A DNA stretch of 64,000 nt from Bursaphelenchus xylophilus (taxonomy: Eukaryota; Nematoda; Chromadorea; Rhabditida; Aphelenchoididae), in assembly GCA_904066235.2 (NCBI GenBank), contig CAJFCV020000003.1, positions 744,001 to 808,000 of the forward strand, read 5' to 3'. The notes under the pieces were generated by a model. That model saw nothing but the letters and a program-made list of their open reading frames with translations, searched no databases and had not been told where the DNA came from. The translations under genes were made by a program, and so were the position numbers. The stretch's first letter is position 1; the number at the start of each line of letters is the position of its first letter. Below, one piece after another: positions 22,350 through 34,425 of the stretch.

Positions 22350-23738
22350 AGATTTTGCAATTGTGTCACCGCGGTTTGCTCAACGATTTAGTGCCAACGT
22401 TTTTTTGCGGCTTGCATTGTGCGAAAAGCAAAAAATCCACTGTGCGTTGGCGACAAGCGTGGAAAAAATCCGCTCGAAACGGGCAAAAAACTAGCCAAAA
22501 AATCTTTCTCTCCGGCCGCACTTCGCGTTTCGTGTACTCTCTCGACAGCAAGGATCGTTCAACAAAGCGCGCTATGTCAGATTCCACGGAACCTGGAGTT
22601 ATCCACGATCGCGATGTGTCTACTCGATGGAATTTATGGAGAGAGAGAGAGAGAGAGATGTCCCCAGTGTCAACTGTTTCCCCAGTTGTTTTTCCCCGAT
22701 GATCGAGAATGTTCGATGGAGAGATCCCGAAGCGGAGAGCATGAATCACGACACCGTAACCTTCTCTGAAGTTTTATCCCATACTTTGATCAGTGTTGTT
22801 GTTGTAGTTGTCGAGTAGGTTGTTGTTGTGAAGGGTAGTTGTGTTGTAGAGTTGTGTTGTGTAGAGTATTGTTTTATTGTATTGTTTACTTTTGTTTGAT
22901 AAATCATTTATTCGAGTTGATATCATTTAATTCTCGTGTCTGTTTACAAGGGGAACGAATACAATCGATTACCCGACATCCACATCCGCAACCTTCCACT
23001 TGGAAGGCCAAGTATTTCCAGGTAGAAGGTGCTGAAGATAGTCGATTGAAGAGACCACCGCAAGACCACTAGCCATATCGTCGTTTTCTTTTCTATCCGA
23101 AGGTGGAACCGGACACCCTAGAAGTTTCAGGAATTGATACGTCGGAATGTGCGCAAAATTTAAAGAAAATCTGAGTGTCGCACTTGGGGTATTTCCTTTG
23201 TTGCCTAGGTAAAACATAGAACGTGCATATGGTATTCTTGCTCTGGTCAACACAAAATCAATCGGTACGAGGCACAGCAACCCAAAATAGAACAAAAATG
23301 TCTCCCACCCACTTTCGAATTTCGTCCAACCGAAGTGTCAAAATTTACAAAAGAAATAATTCCGAGAAAAATTTTTTCGGTCGGAAAACCACACGAAAAA
23401 TTCATATTTGACATTTCGTTTGAATTCAACCGATACGAGGTGGGCGAAGCGCCGGAACGAGGTGGGAGACTCCCTGGGTTGCCGTGCTAGGTCTGGGAAG
23501 ACCCTTCGATTATCGGCAGACGCTCGGCGATCGCTCGGCTGTCGTGGGCCCGAAAAGTCGTTGCGCCGTATATAGCTTCACTTTGTAAAAAAATTTCCTG
23601 ACGATTAACGACAACTTTTAATTTCTCGTTTTAATTCAACAACTGCGGCGGCTTCTAGATTATAGATAACGAGGGACTTCGGCGAAATAATCAAAATTCA
23701 TCGAATTCAATCAATTGCGAAGTAAGTCTTGTTTCTCG
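22350..23738. other. Intergenic between acyltransferase 4 and the DUF229 gene
   Basis: Contains a GA dinucleotide run (22638-22658), a TG-rich stretch 22790-22900 of possible LTR origin, repeat R4 near 23150-23200 and repeat R8 at 23250-23460, which resembles 61930-62200. No gene recognised. Confidence 0.5.
22638..22658. repeat. GA microsatellite
   Basis: About ten GA units. Confidence 0.9.
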
Positions 23739-26700
23739 ATGTCTAAAAATTCTTTAACATTTACATTGCCTAAAACGCATATTTCTCGTTTCATATTCCT
23801 TTGCTTTATCGGCGTTTTTTACTATGCGCTTTGCCAAAACGCATTGTCTGGCGATTTTAAAGGTCGGTTTGTAACACCACTTCCTGTAAGGAAAACTCCC
23901 AAAATTTCAGAGGAAATAAAGATTGTTGAAATGAAGAATGGAAGATATCTCAACGAGTCATGCGACATCGAATTTGGGAAGCCATTGGAAAGCGCTCTCC
24001 TGAAATACATCAACTCTTCGGCTGTATTCGAATGCGAACCGAAGCGAATAGTCCAAACGGCACTCCGAGAGGGTCTCCTCGATATCCGAGAACCGGCGTT
24101 TAGCGAGTTGGGAGAGTGGAGCTATAGGTAAGATGCGATTTACTATGGTCTTTTACTGCTCGGCACAAAAAGTTTTGAGAGTTTGCGCAGTCGGTTTTAA
24201 TGCGACACAATTCACTTTCTCTGCGGCGATGCGATTTTCGCTGCGACACAGTCCCTATTAAATATTTTCCTGACCGACTGATAGCAGGAGTTATTTTATT
24301 GTTTTCAGATGCATTAAGCCTATCAGCATGGCTGGCATTTCCGCTGAAGAGTGGACAAGAATTGTGAAGCCCAAAGGAACTGAGATTCCCTGTGATGTGG
24401 TCGAAGTTAAAGCGGAATCAATGGGATTGCGAACCTACGGATACGTCCACGTTCAAGTTGTCAAACAGTAAGCTCAACAATCGAACTTTATGAAAACTCT
24501 ATCATTCTGTCGGGAAAATAATGAGCACTCTGTCGCTGCGCCAATCAAGTCGCTTAAGTGAAAAGTAACTTGATTTTGCCACGACACAATTCGTTTTTTC
24601 GGCGGCAATACAATTTTTGATGCAACAGAACTCTCTCTATTTTCCCGACAGGCTGTAAGTAAGTCGGAGGGAACTGGAGTAGCTGCAAGATTTCAGAAAC
24701 AGCCAGAGAAAGAGTTCGAAAGAAGCCCCGAGCGTTCACATCATCCTTCTGGATACAGTCTCCTTCCCCAATTACATGCGGTCGATGACAAAGACTCGAC
24801 AAGTCTTAACGGAGAATTTAGAAGCAGTTTCCTTCCCCTTCTTGAACAAAGTCGCCATCGGAAGCACTCCCAACGCCATGGCACTTCTTTTTGGTAAAAA
24901 TTCCTTCAGCGCGCTGCTTTAGGCCGCATCTGCAGGAAATGTAGATATCACTGTGTCGGGGAAATAATGAGCATAATGTCGCCGTGCCAATCGCGTCGCT
25001 AAAGTGAAGAGCAATTCAGATTTTCCAAAAATGCATTTTCTGCGATTATTTTCGGTCCGACAGACTGCTGATTATTTTCCCGACCGACTGGTATGATAGC
25101 ACGACTTTCATTGTTACGTTCCAGGACTTCAACCGGTCGATGTTGAGGAGACTGTGTGGGGACCCGGTATACCCAAACCAAATGTCGTCAGACCGTTCCT
25201 GCTTTCCAAGTTCAAGCAGCGCAACTATCGCACTTTGTTGGCCGAAGACGACGCATACATCTACGGATGTAGGCGAGAGTGTTCTGCAACTCAGGAGCTA
25301 CCCGACCACGGGCTAAAGTGAGTAAAGATAAGAAAGTTGGAGACTTTATCCGAGTTCGCATAACTGCATGCCGGATTCGGCGAAGAAAGCCCGATTTAAT
25401 CGGAGAAGCGATGAACTAGGCTGATATGAAATCATCGTTCTTATAAATTCTCGTATTGTTGAAAACGCCCAAAAAATGCGAAAATTTCCCCACCAATTTT
25501 AGTGCCTACGGACGAAGAAGCGGGTTTTACGATGTGTCGCGGCCAGATCTCTACTACTTCGACCACGCCAACAGTCGGCAAACGTTCAGTGAGCATTTTG
25601 ACGGCTTCTGCACCCGCAAGCATAAACCTTTGCTGGAAGGAGTCAACGACTTCATAAACCTTTACCAAGATGACGCTCAATTTTCGATTACTTGGATTAC
25701 GCATTTAGCACACGAACACCATAACGCGCTATTTGAGGTCGACAGCGAGTTTGCCGACTTTTTCAAGCGCAACCGCGAAAATGTAAAGCGAAAAAACTCT
25801 GATATCAAGTGTGTTTTCAGTTCGACAACTCGTTCGTATTTTTTATGGCCGACCACGGACCAAAACACGGGGTAATCCGCGATGTAATCGCTGGTTTTGT
25901 TGAGGACAATAACCCAATGTTAACAGTGATTGTGCCAAAACATCTCCGAAAGAATCACGCGGCGCACGAGGTCATTCGCTACAATGCCAGACAATTGGTC
26001 ACCCATCATGATGTCTATGCAACATTTATCGACATCTTGGAGGTCGGTATCCGAAGGAAACGGTCGTTTGCCCTGGCGCAGATCCCAACAGAGGGCACCA
26101 AAAAAAAGTTTTGCGACATTTTGTCTTTCAAGCCGCAAAAGCAAGATTCAAATTGTCGCCATTAACAATGGCTGCCTTTCAGAACTTCCAAACCACTTCA
26201 ACCCCTTACCAATATAACCCAGCAACTCACAGCACCGATCTCGGCTCATCCTTAATACGGAGCCTTCCCCAACCCAGGAACTGCCACTCCCTGCGAATCC
26301 CATTCCTGTACTGTATGTGCAAAAAGACGGTAAAACGAGAGCGGAACACAGCGGTTGGCAGGAAAATTGCGCAACTCGCCATTGACTCCATGAACAACTA
26401 CATTGTCCAAAACAACCTGACAAACTATTGCATGCCAGTCAGTCTTCATAATAATAGTGAAATCGAAGTGGCCGAGTATAATATTCGAGGGGTTAATGGA
26501 GAGAAACTCGTCCATGTGCTGTTCACCACATTCCCGGCGGATGTAAGGTTCTCGACGGAGGGTAGTGTAAGTTTTGAAGTAAACATGGCGGTATGTTTGC
26601 ATTACTATCAGTCTGTTGGGAAAATAGTGAGCACTCTGTCGCCTCAAAAAACGTGGGCGGGAAACATTTTTCGTATATTTCGGGTTGCCGTGTGTTGCGA

Positions 26701-27223
26701 CTTTTCAAACGGCGACGAGTTCAAGATTCTTTGGTCCATTTACAGGGGGGCCTGATCGAGTGGCAAAAAACGTAGCATTTTGCATCCAGAAAGCATCAAA
26801 AAATATGGCAAAATACCTCCCTCGCCAAGTGAAAAAAACTCAGTTTTCAAAAACGCGCCCGATCTTATTGTGCGAAAAAAGGGCGCGCGCTTCAAAACGA
26901 AGTTTTTTCACTTGGAGAGGGAAGCATTTTGCCACATTTTTGATACTTCCCGGATGCCAAATGGTACGTTTTTTGCCACTGGATATGTAGTCGTCTCGAC
27001 TTGCCCGGAAACCGGGCTGCCCCGAGAACGACTACCTACAAATTCACTGTTAAATATGTTCTTTCAGATCGACGGCGACAAAGTGGCGCTAATCGATCAA
27101 AACTATTTCCGCGTTACAAAATACCCTGAGGCCGAGATTGCTTATCGGCGTGAAAACGGTCTGCCCCCAAACTACAAGCATTTTTGCTATTTCAAAGGCC
27201 TTTATCAGAGTTTGTTAAACTAA
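23739..27223 (+). CDS. DUF229 family protein (alkaline-phosphatase/sulfatase fold)
   Basis: Exons 23739-24127, 24309-24467, 24697-24893, 25125-25317, 25503-25782, 25821-26042, 26183-26590, 27068-27223; 667 aa, all phases agree. A signal anchor lies at residues ~15-35. Then VHIILLDTVSFPNYMRSM (the metal-site Asp of the fold), IGSTPNAMALLFGL, SRPDLYYFDHAN.., FFMADHGPKHGVIRD (second metal-site DHG) and GSSLIRSLPQPRNCHSLRI, as in nematode DUF229 proteins. The fold predicts hydrolysis or transfer of sulfate or phosphate esters in the secretory pathway or outside the cell; the substrate is unknown. Intron 5 is only 38 bp. Introns 1-3 carry MITE-1 sequence, and intron 7 holds a MITE-1 fragment and a full MITE-2. 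Confidence 0.88.
24195..24291 (+). mobile_element. MITE-1A, partial
   Basis: DUF229 intron 1; CACAATTCACTTTCTCTGCG core and degenerate end TTTTCCTGACCGACTGATAG. Confidence 0.75.
24500..24657 (+). mobile_element. MITE-1A, full length
   Basis: DUF229 intron 2; TATCATTCTGTCGGGAAAAT to TATTTTCCCGACAGGCTGTA. Confidence 0.85.
24945..25093 (+). mobile_element. MITE-1A, full length
   Basis: DUF229 intron 3; ATATCACTGTGTCGGGGAAA to TTATTTTCCCGACCGACTGG. Confidence 0.85.
26608..26645 (+). mobile_element. MITE-1A, 5' end fragment
   Basis: DUF229 intron 7; TATCAGTCTGTTGGGAAAAT then GCACTCTGTCGC, after which homology stops. Confidence 0.75.
26742..26988. mobile_element. MITE-2, full-length hairpin
   Basis: DUF229 intron 7. 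Long inverted arms: GCCTGATCGAGTGGCAAAAA at left against TTTTTTGCCACTGGAT at right, with inner arms CTCGCCAAGTGAAAAAAACT/TTTTTTCACTTGGAGAG. Confidence 0.85.
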
Positions 27224-27387
27224 CGACTTGCCGCACGAACATCTCAAAACTCATCGAATTCTAGTAAAATCAATCCCAAAGCCGAATCTTTTGCTGATGT
27301 GATTATTTATTTATCATGTACAGTTGCTTTGTTACAACATATTTTTTATGATCTTTTTTTGTATTTTGCACAAATATTGTTTGATGA

Positions 27388-27635
27388 TACAGGGCGGACC
27401 TGTTCCAGTGGCAAAAAACGTCCCGTTTGGTATCCAGGAAGTATCAAAAAAGTAGCAAAATACCTCCCTCTCCAACTAAAAAAACTCCGGTTTGAAGGGC
27501 TTCCTCACAAAAAGTGGGTGCGCTTTAGAAACCGGAGTTTTTTAGTTGGAGAGGGAGGGATTTTGCTACATTTTTTGATACTTCCCGGATGCAAAATGGA
27601 GCGTTTTTGCCGCTGCAACAGAGCCGCCACTGTAT
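27388..27635. mobile_element. MITE-2, full-length hairpin
   Basis: Between DUF229 and xbp-1. TACAGGGCGGACCTGTTCCA at left and GCCGCCACTGTA at right, with pairing arms CTCTCCAACTAAAAAAACTC/GAGTTTTTTAGTTGGAGAG. Confidence 0.9.
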
Positions 27636-27838
27636 ACAATAAAAAACAGGATTAAAACTAAATTCAGAAGAGACTACGAATAAATAAACGGTCCTAACGC
27701 GAGAACTGCGCCTTATACTGGAAACACTTCGATATAAACTAGGATCTAACAACATAAACCTTCATTACACTACAAAATAAAGTCGGCCAAATAAAAAAAT
27801 TGGGCCCAAATCAGTCGATTATATTATCCATTCCTTGT

Positions 27839-29072
27839 TTACATGTTGTCGCACCAGTCAAAGAGGTTCTGGCTGTCCATGTCGATGTCGTTCAGGTAGG
27901 GGGTGCTCTCTTCCTGGGCGGGGTAAATCTCCAGTTCGGAGCAGAGCTCGTCGAGGAAGTCGCTTTGGACCAGATCGTCAAAGGCCGGCAGGCCCGCGAA
28001 GCCCTCCTTTTTGTCTTGGAATTCAAGGCTTGGAGTCTGGAATTCTTGGGGCTGTTCGTAGCCCGCCTCAAAGCTGGAATTGAGGTCGCCGATCTTGCCC
28101 GACTCGTAGCTGGGGCTGTTCTCGTAGCTGGTGCAGGGCTGGAAGTCAAAGTCGGCGGCGGGCACGCGGCCAAATTCATCAAACTCAGCAGCGTGCTGAG
28201 CATCATCCGCGTAGACCTCGACGTAGTGGCCGACCGCGCCCTCGAACGGCTCCGGGACCATTTCCTCGTGGCGGGCGGCCGTCGCCGGGAGTCGAGCCGA
28301 CCGATCGTCCTGTTCCGCGGCAGGGACATCCGGAGTTCAGCAGACTCAACAGACGGGACAATCGGGCGGCTCGGCTCGGGGCTTTGGCTGGCCGACAGGG
28401 AATAGTGGGAGGACTCGGAGAGGGCTTGGTTGGGGCCGTTGTCGTAGTACACGACCGGCTGATACCCAGTGCTGGAGTTGGTGGAGGAGACGGGCGACAG
28501 GGCAGAGGTGGAGCTGCTGGCGTACGCGCTGTCCGGGCTGGCGGGCAAGTCCAGCTCGGTGCTGGCCGAGCTGTAGCTGCTGCGTTGGCCGCTCAATCGA
28601 GCCACTTGCGCCTTGAGTTTGGCGTTCTCGTTGCGGAGCTTCTTGTTCTCGGCGGCAAGTTGTCGGAGGACGTCTTCCATTTGTTTCCCTTGCTCCTTCT
28701 TGCGATCTCGGGCATTCTGCGCGGCTTCGCGGTTCTTCATTTTGCGGCGGTTCAGCTTCTCCTCTGGCGTCAAATGAGTGAGACGTTCTCGGCGACGGGG
28801 CTGATTGTTGGTTTTCTGCGGCTTCAGGAGGACATCCGGGTCTTCGAGGATCTTCTCGACTGGCAACGGAGCTTTGGTTTGCCGCTAAAATTAATTAATT
28901 TTTATTTCCAATACACCTAAAAGGCAAGAAAAAAAACTGTAAAAAAGCAACAAAAATCTCTAAAAATTCCAAAAAATTCTCTTGCTACACTTACAGCAGG
29001 GTTAACTCGAACCGGAGCGACCAAAGTGGCAGGCACCAAAGTTTGGTTTTGGATCAAATACAGCTTGGCCAT
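27839..29072 (-). CDS. xbp-1: XBP-1 bZIP transcription factor of the unfolded protein response
   Basis: Exon 1 is 29072-28995 (start MAKLYLIQNQTLVPATL); exon 2 runs from 28884. The basic region RRKMKNREAAQNARDRKKEQ is followed by a leucine zipper with L at seven-residue steps (VLRQLAAENKKLRNENAKL), as in XBP1. Unspliced mRNA ends at 27892 (356 aa). Removing the 20 nt 28321-28340 shifts the frame and continues to 27839 (367 aa), giving an acidic C-terminal activation-type region ending NLFDWCDNM. By analogy with other animals, ER stress makes IRE1 cut the mRNA without the spliceosome; the spliced protein then activates chaperone, ERAD and glycosylation genes. The gene is much more GC-rich than its surroundings. 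Confidence 0.93.
28306..28356 (-). promoter_or_regulatory. xbp-1: Predicted IRE1 splice site of xbp-1 mRNA (20-nt non-spliceosomal intron)
   Basis: On the minus strand two adjacent 7-nt loops fit the IRE1 consensus CNGCNGN: CTGCTGA on a GAGT/ACTC stem and CTGCCGC on a TGTCC/GGAACA stem with one bulge. Cutting after G3 of each loop releases exactly 28321-28340. Twenty is 2 modulo 3, the same shift as the 26-nt (human) and 23-nt (C. elegans) introns, and it joins the bZIP frame to the long acidic frame. Confidence 0.88.
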
Positions 29073-30725
29073 GTTGACAGCTGTGTGTGTGATTATGTGA
29101 ATATGATATTACTGGACCAGCCAGTTGATTATCGGATAAAATATGATAGGTTAAGGATAGGAAATGTACAGTATCTGAAATAAATTTGGATTAGATGGAC
29201 ATGGTGAATATAATTGTTTATCACGCGGTTAATATCGGATATCACGGATGAATTTATCGGTAAAAATTCTCATAATTAAACCAACTTATCGTGGTAAACG
29301 AAAGATTTTACCAGGAATTAGAGGAAGACAGACAAATGAGCAAAAACTATGTTATACTAGAGCGTAAAGGTTCGGAAAGCAAAAAATCAATGGAAATCCA
29401 AAGTTTCAATCGACTTTAAATAACTAAATCCAAATTTAGTTCCCTCACAGAGTCCTTGAAGCATTATAAGCCGCATCGAAGAGAATTACCATATTTTTTA
29501 TCATTTTTTGCAGATTATATTAGACATGACCACCTAATCCTAAAACTGCGCCCGAAACTAAACAAAAAGATTAAAGTTGAGGGAAATTCGATCCTCTGAA
29601 TTTATAACAACCCAAAAGGATTAAACCAAACCGTATGATACAGTTGAATAAACAACTCCCTTCCTAGAATAATATTATACTTCGACCTTCCGTTTCCCGA
29701 ACGATCGTAACATTCCCGTTCCGTGGGGGCTAATTCCGGAAACCAGAGCGATTCCCGAGAAAAACAATCAAACACACGCATAAAAAGGAGGCCCTCAAAT
29801 TGATAATGATGCAATCGGGCGCACCCTACAATAACGGACCGCAACTCATTAGAATTTCAATCTGGAAATTAATTCCAGCTCGATGAAAAAATGGAAAGGG
29901 AAATGAATACAAAGGAATGGTGAATTTACATGGAATCAATCGAAATTTCCATAAAACTCCACAAGAAAAAAAGAAATAAAAGATGAGGAAAGACTTGACA
30001 CAATTGGGTCAACTGTCGCACTTTTCGAAGAGTTTGCTAAAATTCTTATTTTAGCCGACCAATAATGGTCAAAAAAATCTAGACAAGCGAGAAGAATTAT
30101 TTTACGATGAAATCAAAGGCTTTAACACAGAGAATTTCGCAAAACCACTCGTCGTATGTGGCTGCGCCCTCAACTGGCCTTCGAATACGAACGAAAAAAG
30201 AGAGCGGACCTTTCGAAATCGGACCTTCGCCACGTCGACTTATAGAAAGCGCCCAAAGGAGAGAGAAAAACAGCAGGACGAATGTGGGTTATGCGGAGGA
30301 TTCTTCGCGGATGACGAAGAAATTTCTGGAAAAATTAAGAAAAAAGAGCCGGAGTGCAAAACTTGCGTATTTTGTGGAAAAAATATATTTTAATGTTAGC
30401 TCTGTCTCGCAAGCTTTATTTATTTATTATAATAAATAAATAAAATTGAGCTGCATACGACAGCAAGAAGCGAATAAATTGTAAAAAAATTGATGGTCAT
30501 GGTGAATATATAAGTCATCGATTTTTTTTGTAAATTCCAAGAAAATCATGATGATTCATATCCTACAAACAATTTGTTATGCCCGTTGGCCTACAAAAAT
30601 CATATCGATCAAAGGTGCAAGCAACTTTCCGGAAAACTCCATTTATCAGGGCATTATCAACTCCGGCTATAAAAAGATAAGCCCCAAAAAAGTAAATTAC
30701 CCAAAAGTTTTCATTGATAGCGATA

Positions 30726-30984
30726 TGACGTCAACGCTCCTATTAGCCATTAGAAGGTTGACGACGTCACGCCCCTACGGCTTTTATAGGTGCTCTAGCT
30801 GCGAAAAGTCTTGCAACAGCCGAAAATTTCATTGTGAAAAATTCCAAGTGGAACTGACGAAATTTCTGGAAACCGTCATAAAAAGCCCCCTTTTCCATCC
30901 CTCGTTCTCTCCACATCCATTTTTTGCTTATTCAAACAAACAAGAGAGAGAAGCGAGAAATTTCTCGTGTCGTTCGCTGATTGG
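30726..30984 (-). promoter_or_regulatory. Candidate stress-type promoter/enhancer upstream of xbp-1
   Basis: In minus orientation: CCAAT-N9-ACACG (30984-30966, one mismatch from the mammalian ERSE CCAAT-N9-CCACG); a perfect palindrome CGAGAAATTTCTCG (30955-30968) containing inverted GAA units like a heat-shock element; TATAAAAG (30788-30781); and CRE-type sites GTGACGTC (30770-30763) and TGACGTCA (30733-30726). It lies 1.65-1.9 kb before the xbp-1 start codon, so it needs a 5' UTR intron or acts at a distance. Motif matches only. Confidence 0.35.
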
Positions 30985-32165
30985 CTGAAATCCGAAAGCG
31001 AGAAAAAAGGCCGAAAGAAGAGGGCGCAAAAGAAAAAATTTGCGAGAAATAGAAAGCTGATGGGGTGCTCTGAATCGCTATAATAAAGTATATACGCACA
31101 AGGCACTCGCCGCGGCAGAGAGACAATCTTTTGTAATATAACAAGCATATCGAGGTGAGCTGGGAGAGGCCCGCGGAGAAGCGAATTAACTCCAAAAAAC
31201 GCGATTTCCCCAGACCAAAGAGGGCCGACGGTTGTGGTAAGGCCGGGAGAAAAGCATTCGTCTTCGGTTTATTAACCCAAGTTTGAGGTTAGTGACTGTT
31301 TCGGCTCTGAATTTCAGTGGCTGATGCACTAAATTTTGGACCGCCTTTCCCTGAAATATGGGGGAGGCATATAACTAACCTACTGGTGACTATGCGGATA
31401 GGGCATGCCCAAGGAGACAAGAAGCAAAATAAGTTAGATCTTTCGTCAAAATCCAAGAAAATCTACAGAAAGTGCCACTTGAACTGATTGCTGATGCCAA
31501 TTTTGAGCAAAACTCATCCTTTCTCGTGAAAACTTTCAAAGTATCCTCTTCTACAAGTCCGTTGTAAAGCCACTGGAGTAATTTTTTCTTCAGTGTAATG
31601 AGCAAGCTGTTCTTTTGGCACAGTGTATGTCGCGAAAATCACTTCAACGACTTTGCGAACATACTTGTAAAGTCACGCAGACATTGACAAAAATCTTGCT
31701 CAAAGTTGCATGCCCTTATCATATAAAAACCAAGTGAATAACAAGCTTTAATTACGACCCCTGGCCCACCCAAGGCTATTCACGCAGAGAAAATTTAGAT
31801 TTAGTCTCGAGAGAATGTAATCAGTCGGAAAATAAGGAAAAAACAGAACGCTAAGAAGTCGTCTTTGACTTTGGTCGAGCTGCGAAATTTGAAGTCTTTG
31901 GCCAGTCAACGAATGAAATGATTTGGTAAGTCTTTCCAGGAATTCGCACATGTTCTTAGAAAAAAAGATTCACTCTGGGTGTCGTACATACATACTTATG
32001 ACCCTTCACTAGTGAAGAGTTTGTTGTTGGAGCAACGTTTAGCTTGCTCAGAGACCTTTGAACCACCCGTTATTTTCAACAAGACCCGCTAAATTCAATT
32101 TCCTTTACGCAAAAGCTTTATGATCGGGTTATGGGACGAAACGTGGGGTATTATGGCATTCAAGG

Positions 32166-32623
32166 TAAGCATGGCTGCAAACCGGGCCAGCCCGGCCCGG
32201 CCCGGCCCGGGCCGCAGGCCCGGGCTTAAATCTCCAAGCCCGGCCCGGGCCCGGGCTTGGGAAATTTGGAAAGCCCGGCCCGGTTCGGCCCGGAAAATTT
32301 TATACTAGGTTGGAAAGAAAGAAAGCGGGAAATGAAAGGAAAATTATGACAAATTTTTGCAAGATGTAAAGAAAAATTTAGCAAAACCTATGTACATAAG
32401 GTCACTTTACGTTCGCTATCAGCATTGTGTTCGAAAAAATGAAAAATCCTATCGAAAAAGCTTATTTTTTCCTTTTTTCCGGGCAAAACTCAAATTTCAA
32501 AAAAAACCGGGCCGGCCCGGGCCGGGCCGGGCCTGAAAATCGAAGCCCGGAGCCGGGCCGAGAAATTAGCCGGCCCGGCCCGGGCCGGAAAATTTTGCAA
32601 AGCCCGGCCCGGAGCCATGCCTA
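32166..32623. mobile_element. Non-autonomous element with CCGGGC-repeat arms
   Basis: Flanked by an 8-bp direct repeat ATTCAAGG (32158-32165 and 32624-32631). Termini TAAGCATGGCT and AGCCATGCCTA are inverted copies. Both arms are arrays of GGCCCG/CGGGCC around an AT-rich centre. The 8-bp duplication points to hAT-type mobilisation; no transposase inside. Confidence 0.75.
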
Positions 32624-34034
32624 ATTCAAGGCGCAGAAAACAGATAAAACATCTTTAATTTCCGTAGTCATCTCTTTTGCCTTGAGGTTTTTGACGTTGG
32701 CCGCTTTATCAATGCTCAATTTTGAAGAGGGATTTTCTGGATTTTTTCCACGAGAAAATCGGAAATCCTCCACATTTTTCTGCATGCTCTAGAGAGTGGC
32801 CATATACAGCCGTCATTTAAACGACTGGCACATATGTCATCATGACACATTTTCCGGATCGTTTTCCCAAGAATATCTCTTGTCAAGACGTCATATTTCT
32901 TATTTTTAATTTGCTCTTCATGTTGTATAAGGTTGATCCTCGAAGCTCCAGAGGACTCTGTTAATCCGGCGTCTCGAGATTAAATTTAGGTGGTTTCTTG
33001 GTTGATTAGTCGGTACAAAAATGGCTGCTGTCGGGGATGGAATAGCACAGACGCCGGATTTGAAGTTTTATTAAAGCTGTGCTACTGTACACATAATCCA
33101 TCTGGAAAGTCGCCGGAGTGATGACAAAAATTTTGTGTGTTTGTCACAGCAATGTCACTACTCGCAAAAAGTGCAGTTTTTAGGGGCACACAATGCAGTC
33201 TTTCTCAACTCCAATATTGGGTAGCTGCACGGGGAACACGAAACTTGTACTATACGGGGCGAAAAAAGGCTGAAAAAAATCGACGCACTTTTTGGAACGA
33301 CTAGTAGGCGCACTGTTCGGTTTTTCTTTTTGCACATTGCGGAAAGCTTGCGACAAAAAGTCTACGCAGTTTCGGGAAAACGTAGTATCTGTAGAATTTG
33401 TTGCTTTATAGATCGGAAGAGCAGTTTACTTTTACATTTCAAGATTATTCGGTTTGTTTGTGAAATTCGCAGCTTCAAAAATCTTCTCTCCCTAAGGATT
33501 TTATCAAGTGGCATAATATTTTCGTTCTATAAACTGCTTATAAATATTATGTATCAAACGTTCATTTTTTTGTCTGGACCCAAGAAAAGGTCACTGTTTC
33601 AGTGTATGGAAGATTATTTTCAAACTTATTTATCTAGGAATATTTTACCCTGAATTTTTTATTTCATTCGTTTTACCATGTCTTTCTAATATACTTTGCT
33701 ACTTTTACCTATCTGTATGTACAATTACTTTTTTGCACGCGGATGTCATTATAAACTCCCTGAGGGGTTTAAAAATTCGTCAAACTTGAATGGAAGCCGT
33801 TAAAAATTCATGAAGAGGACTCTGAGTACAAAAAAGAAGTCGATAATCCTCGCCTTTAGAACTTTTTGTGTCCCAAGTACTACTCTTTCGACTTTGACGA
33901 GTACTGTTAGTACTCAGCTTTCGGACGTACTGTATGCCCTGCGATGGCGCAAAATGCCTTTTTGGCTTGTTTTAGGCAAAACTGAATGCAAAAAATTTCA
34001 TTTTTTGGGGCTTTCGGATGACAATTTAAAGGTG

Positions 34035-34122
34035 ACAGGGTGAGCTGAGTCTGTCGGTAAAAAGAAAAACGATGCGATTTTGTATGCGACAGAGCGCCCA
34101 TTGTTTTCCCGACAGACTGATG
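34035..34122 (+). mobile_element. MITE-1A, internally deleted
   Basis: Both ends are present (GAGTCTGTCGGTAAAAAG and TGTTTTCCCGACAGACTGAT) with only ~45 bp between them. Confidence 0.75.
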
Positions 34123-34365
34123 CTTATTTGCCCCGTTTATTCTTCAGCTGTCAAAACAATAATTACCAGAAATTTGGTGGTAATCTGATCCCAACAGACA
34201 GATATTTGTTATTTGGGAGGATGATATCTGAGATTCCCCAGGGGCATTTTGCAATTCATCATTCCTTACTTTGCTTGTGCAGTCTTGGCAATCTAAATTT
34301 AGGGTACACCTTGCGGCAATAAGTCCTGAGAATTTTTCGTGCGCTACGCCAAAAATCAGACCCCT

Positions 34366-34425
34366 AACTTTCCCGACGGACTATCAGTCTATCGGGAAAA
34401 TAACGGCGGAACGGCGGTTGACCTT
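34366..34425 (+). mobile_element. MITE-1 terminus fragments
   Basis: TTTCCCGACGGACTATCAGT then CTATCGGGAAAATAACGGCG: an end of one copy abuts the start of another, the latter like the fragment at 63541. Confidence 0.6.

Noticed and set aside
27800..28405. Long plus-strand open frames over 27.8-28.9 kb
   Set aside because: They are antisense to xbp-1 and follow from its high GC content; the minus-strand bZIP and acidic frames explain the locus.
30107..30988. Protein-coding frames of 110 and 146 codons upstream of xbp-1
   Set aside because: Composition is typical of translated AT-rich non-coding DNA and no domain or splice pattern is visible.
32120..32624. Pro/Gly/Arg-rich proteins in the CCGGGC region
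   Set aside because: Frames arise from the hexamer arrays of a transposable element; no start context or splice support.
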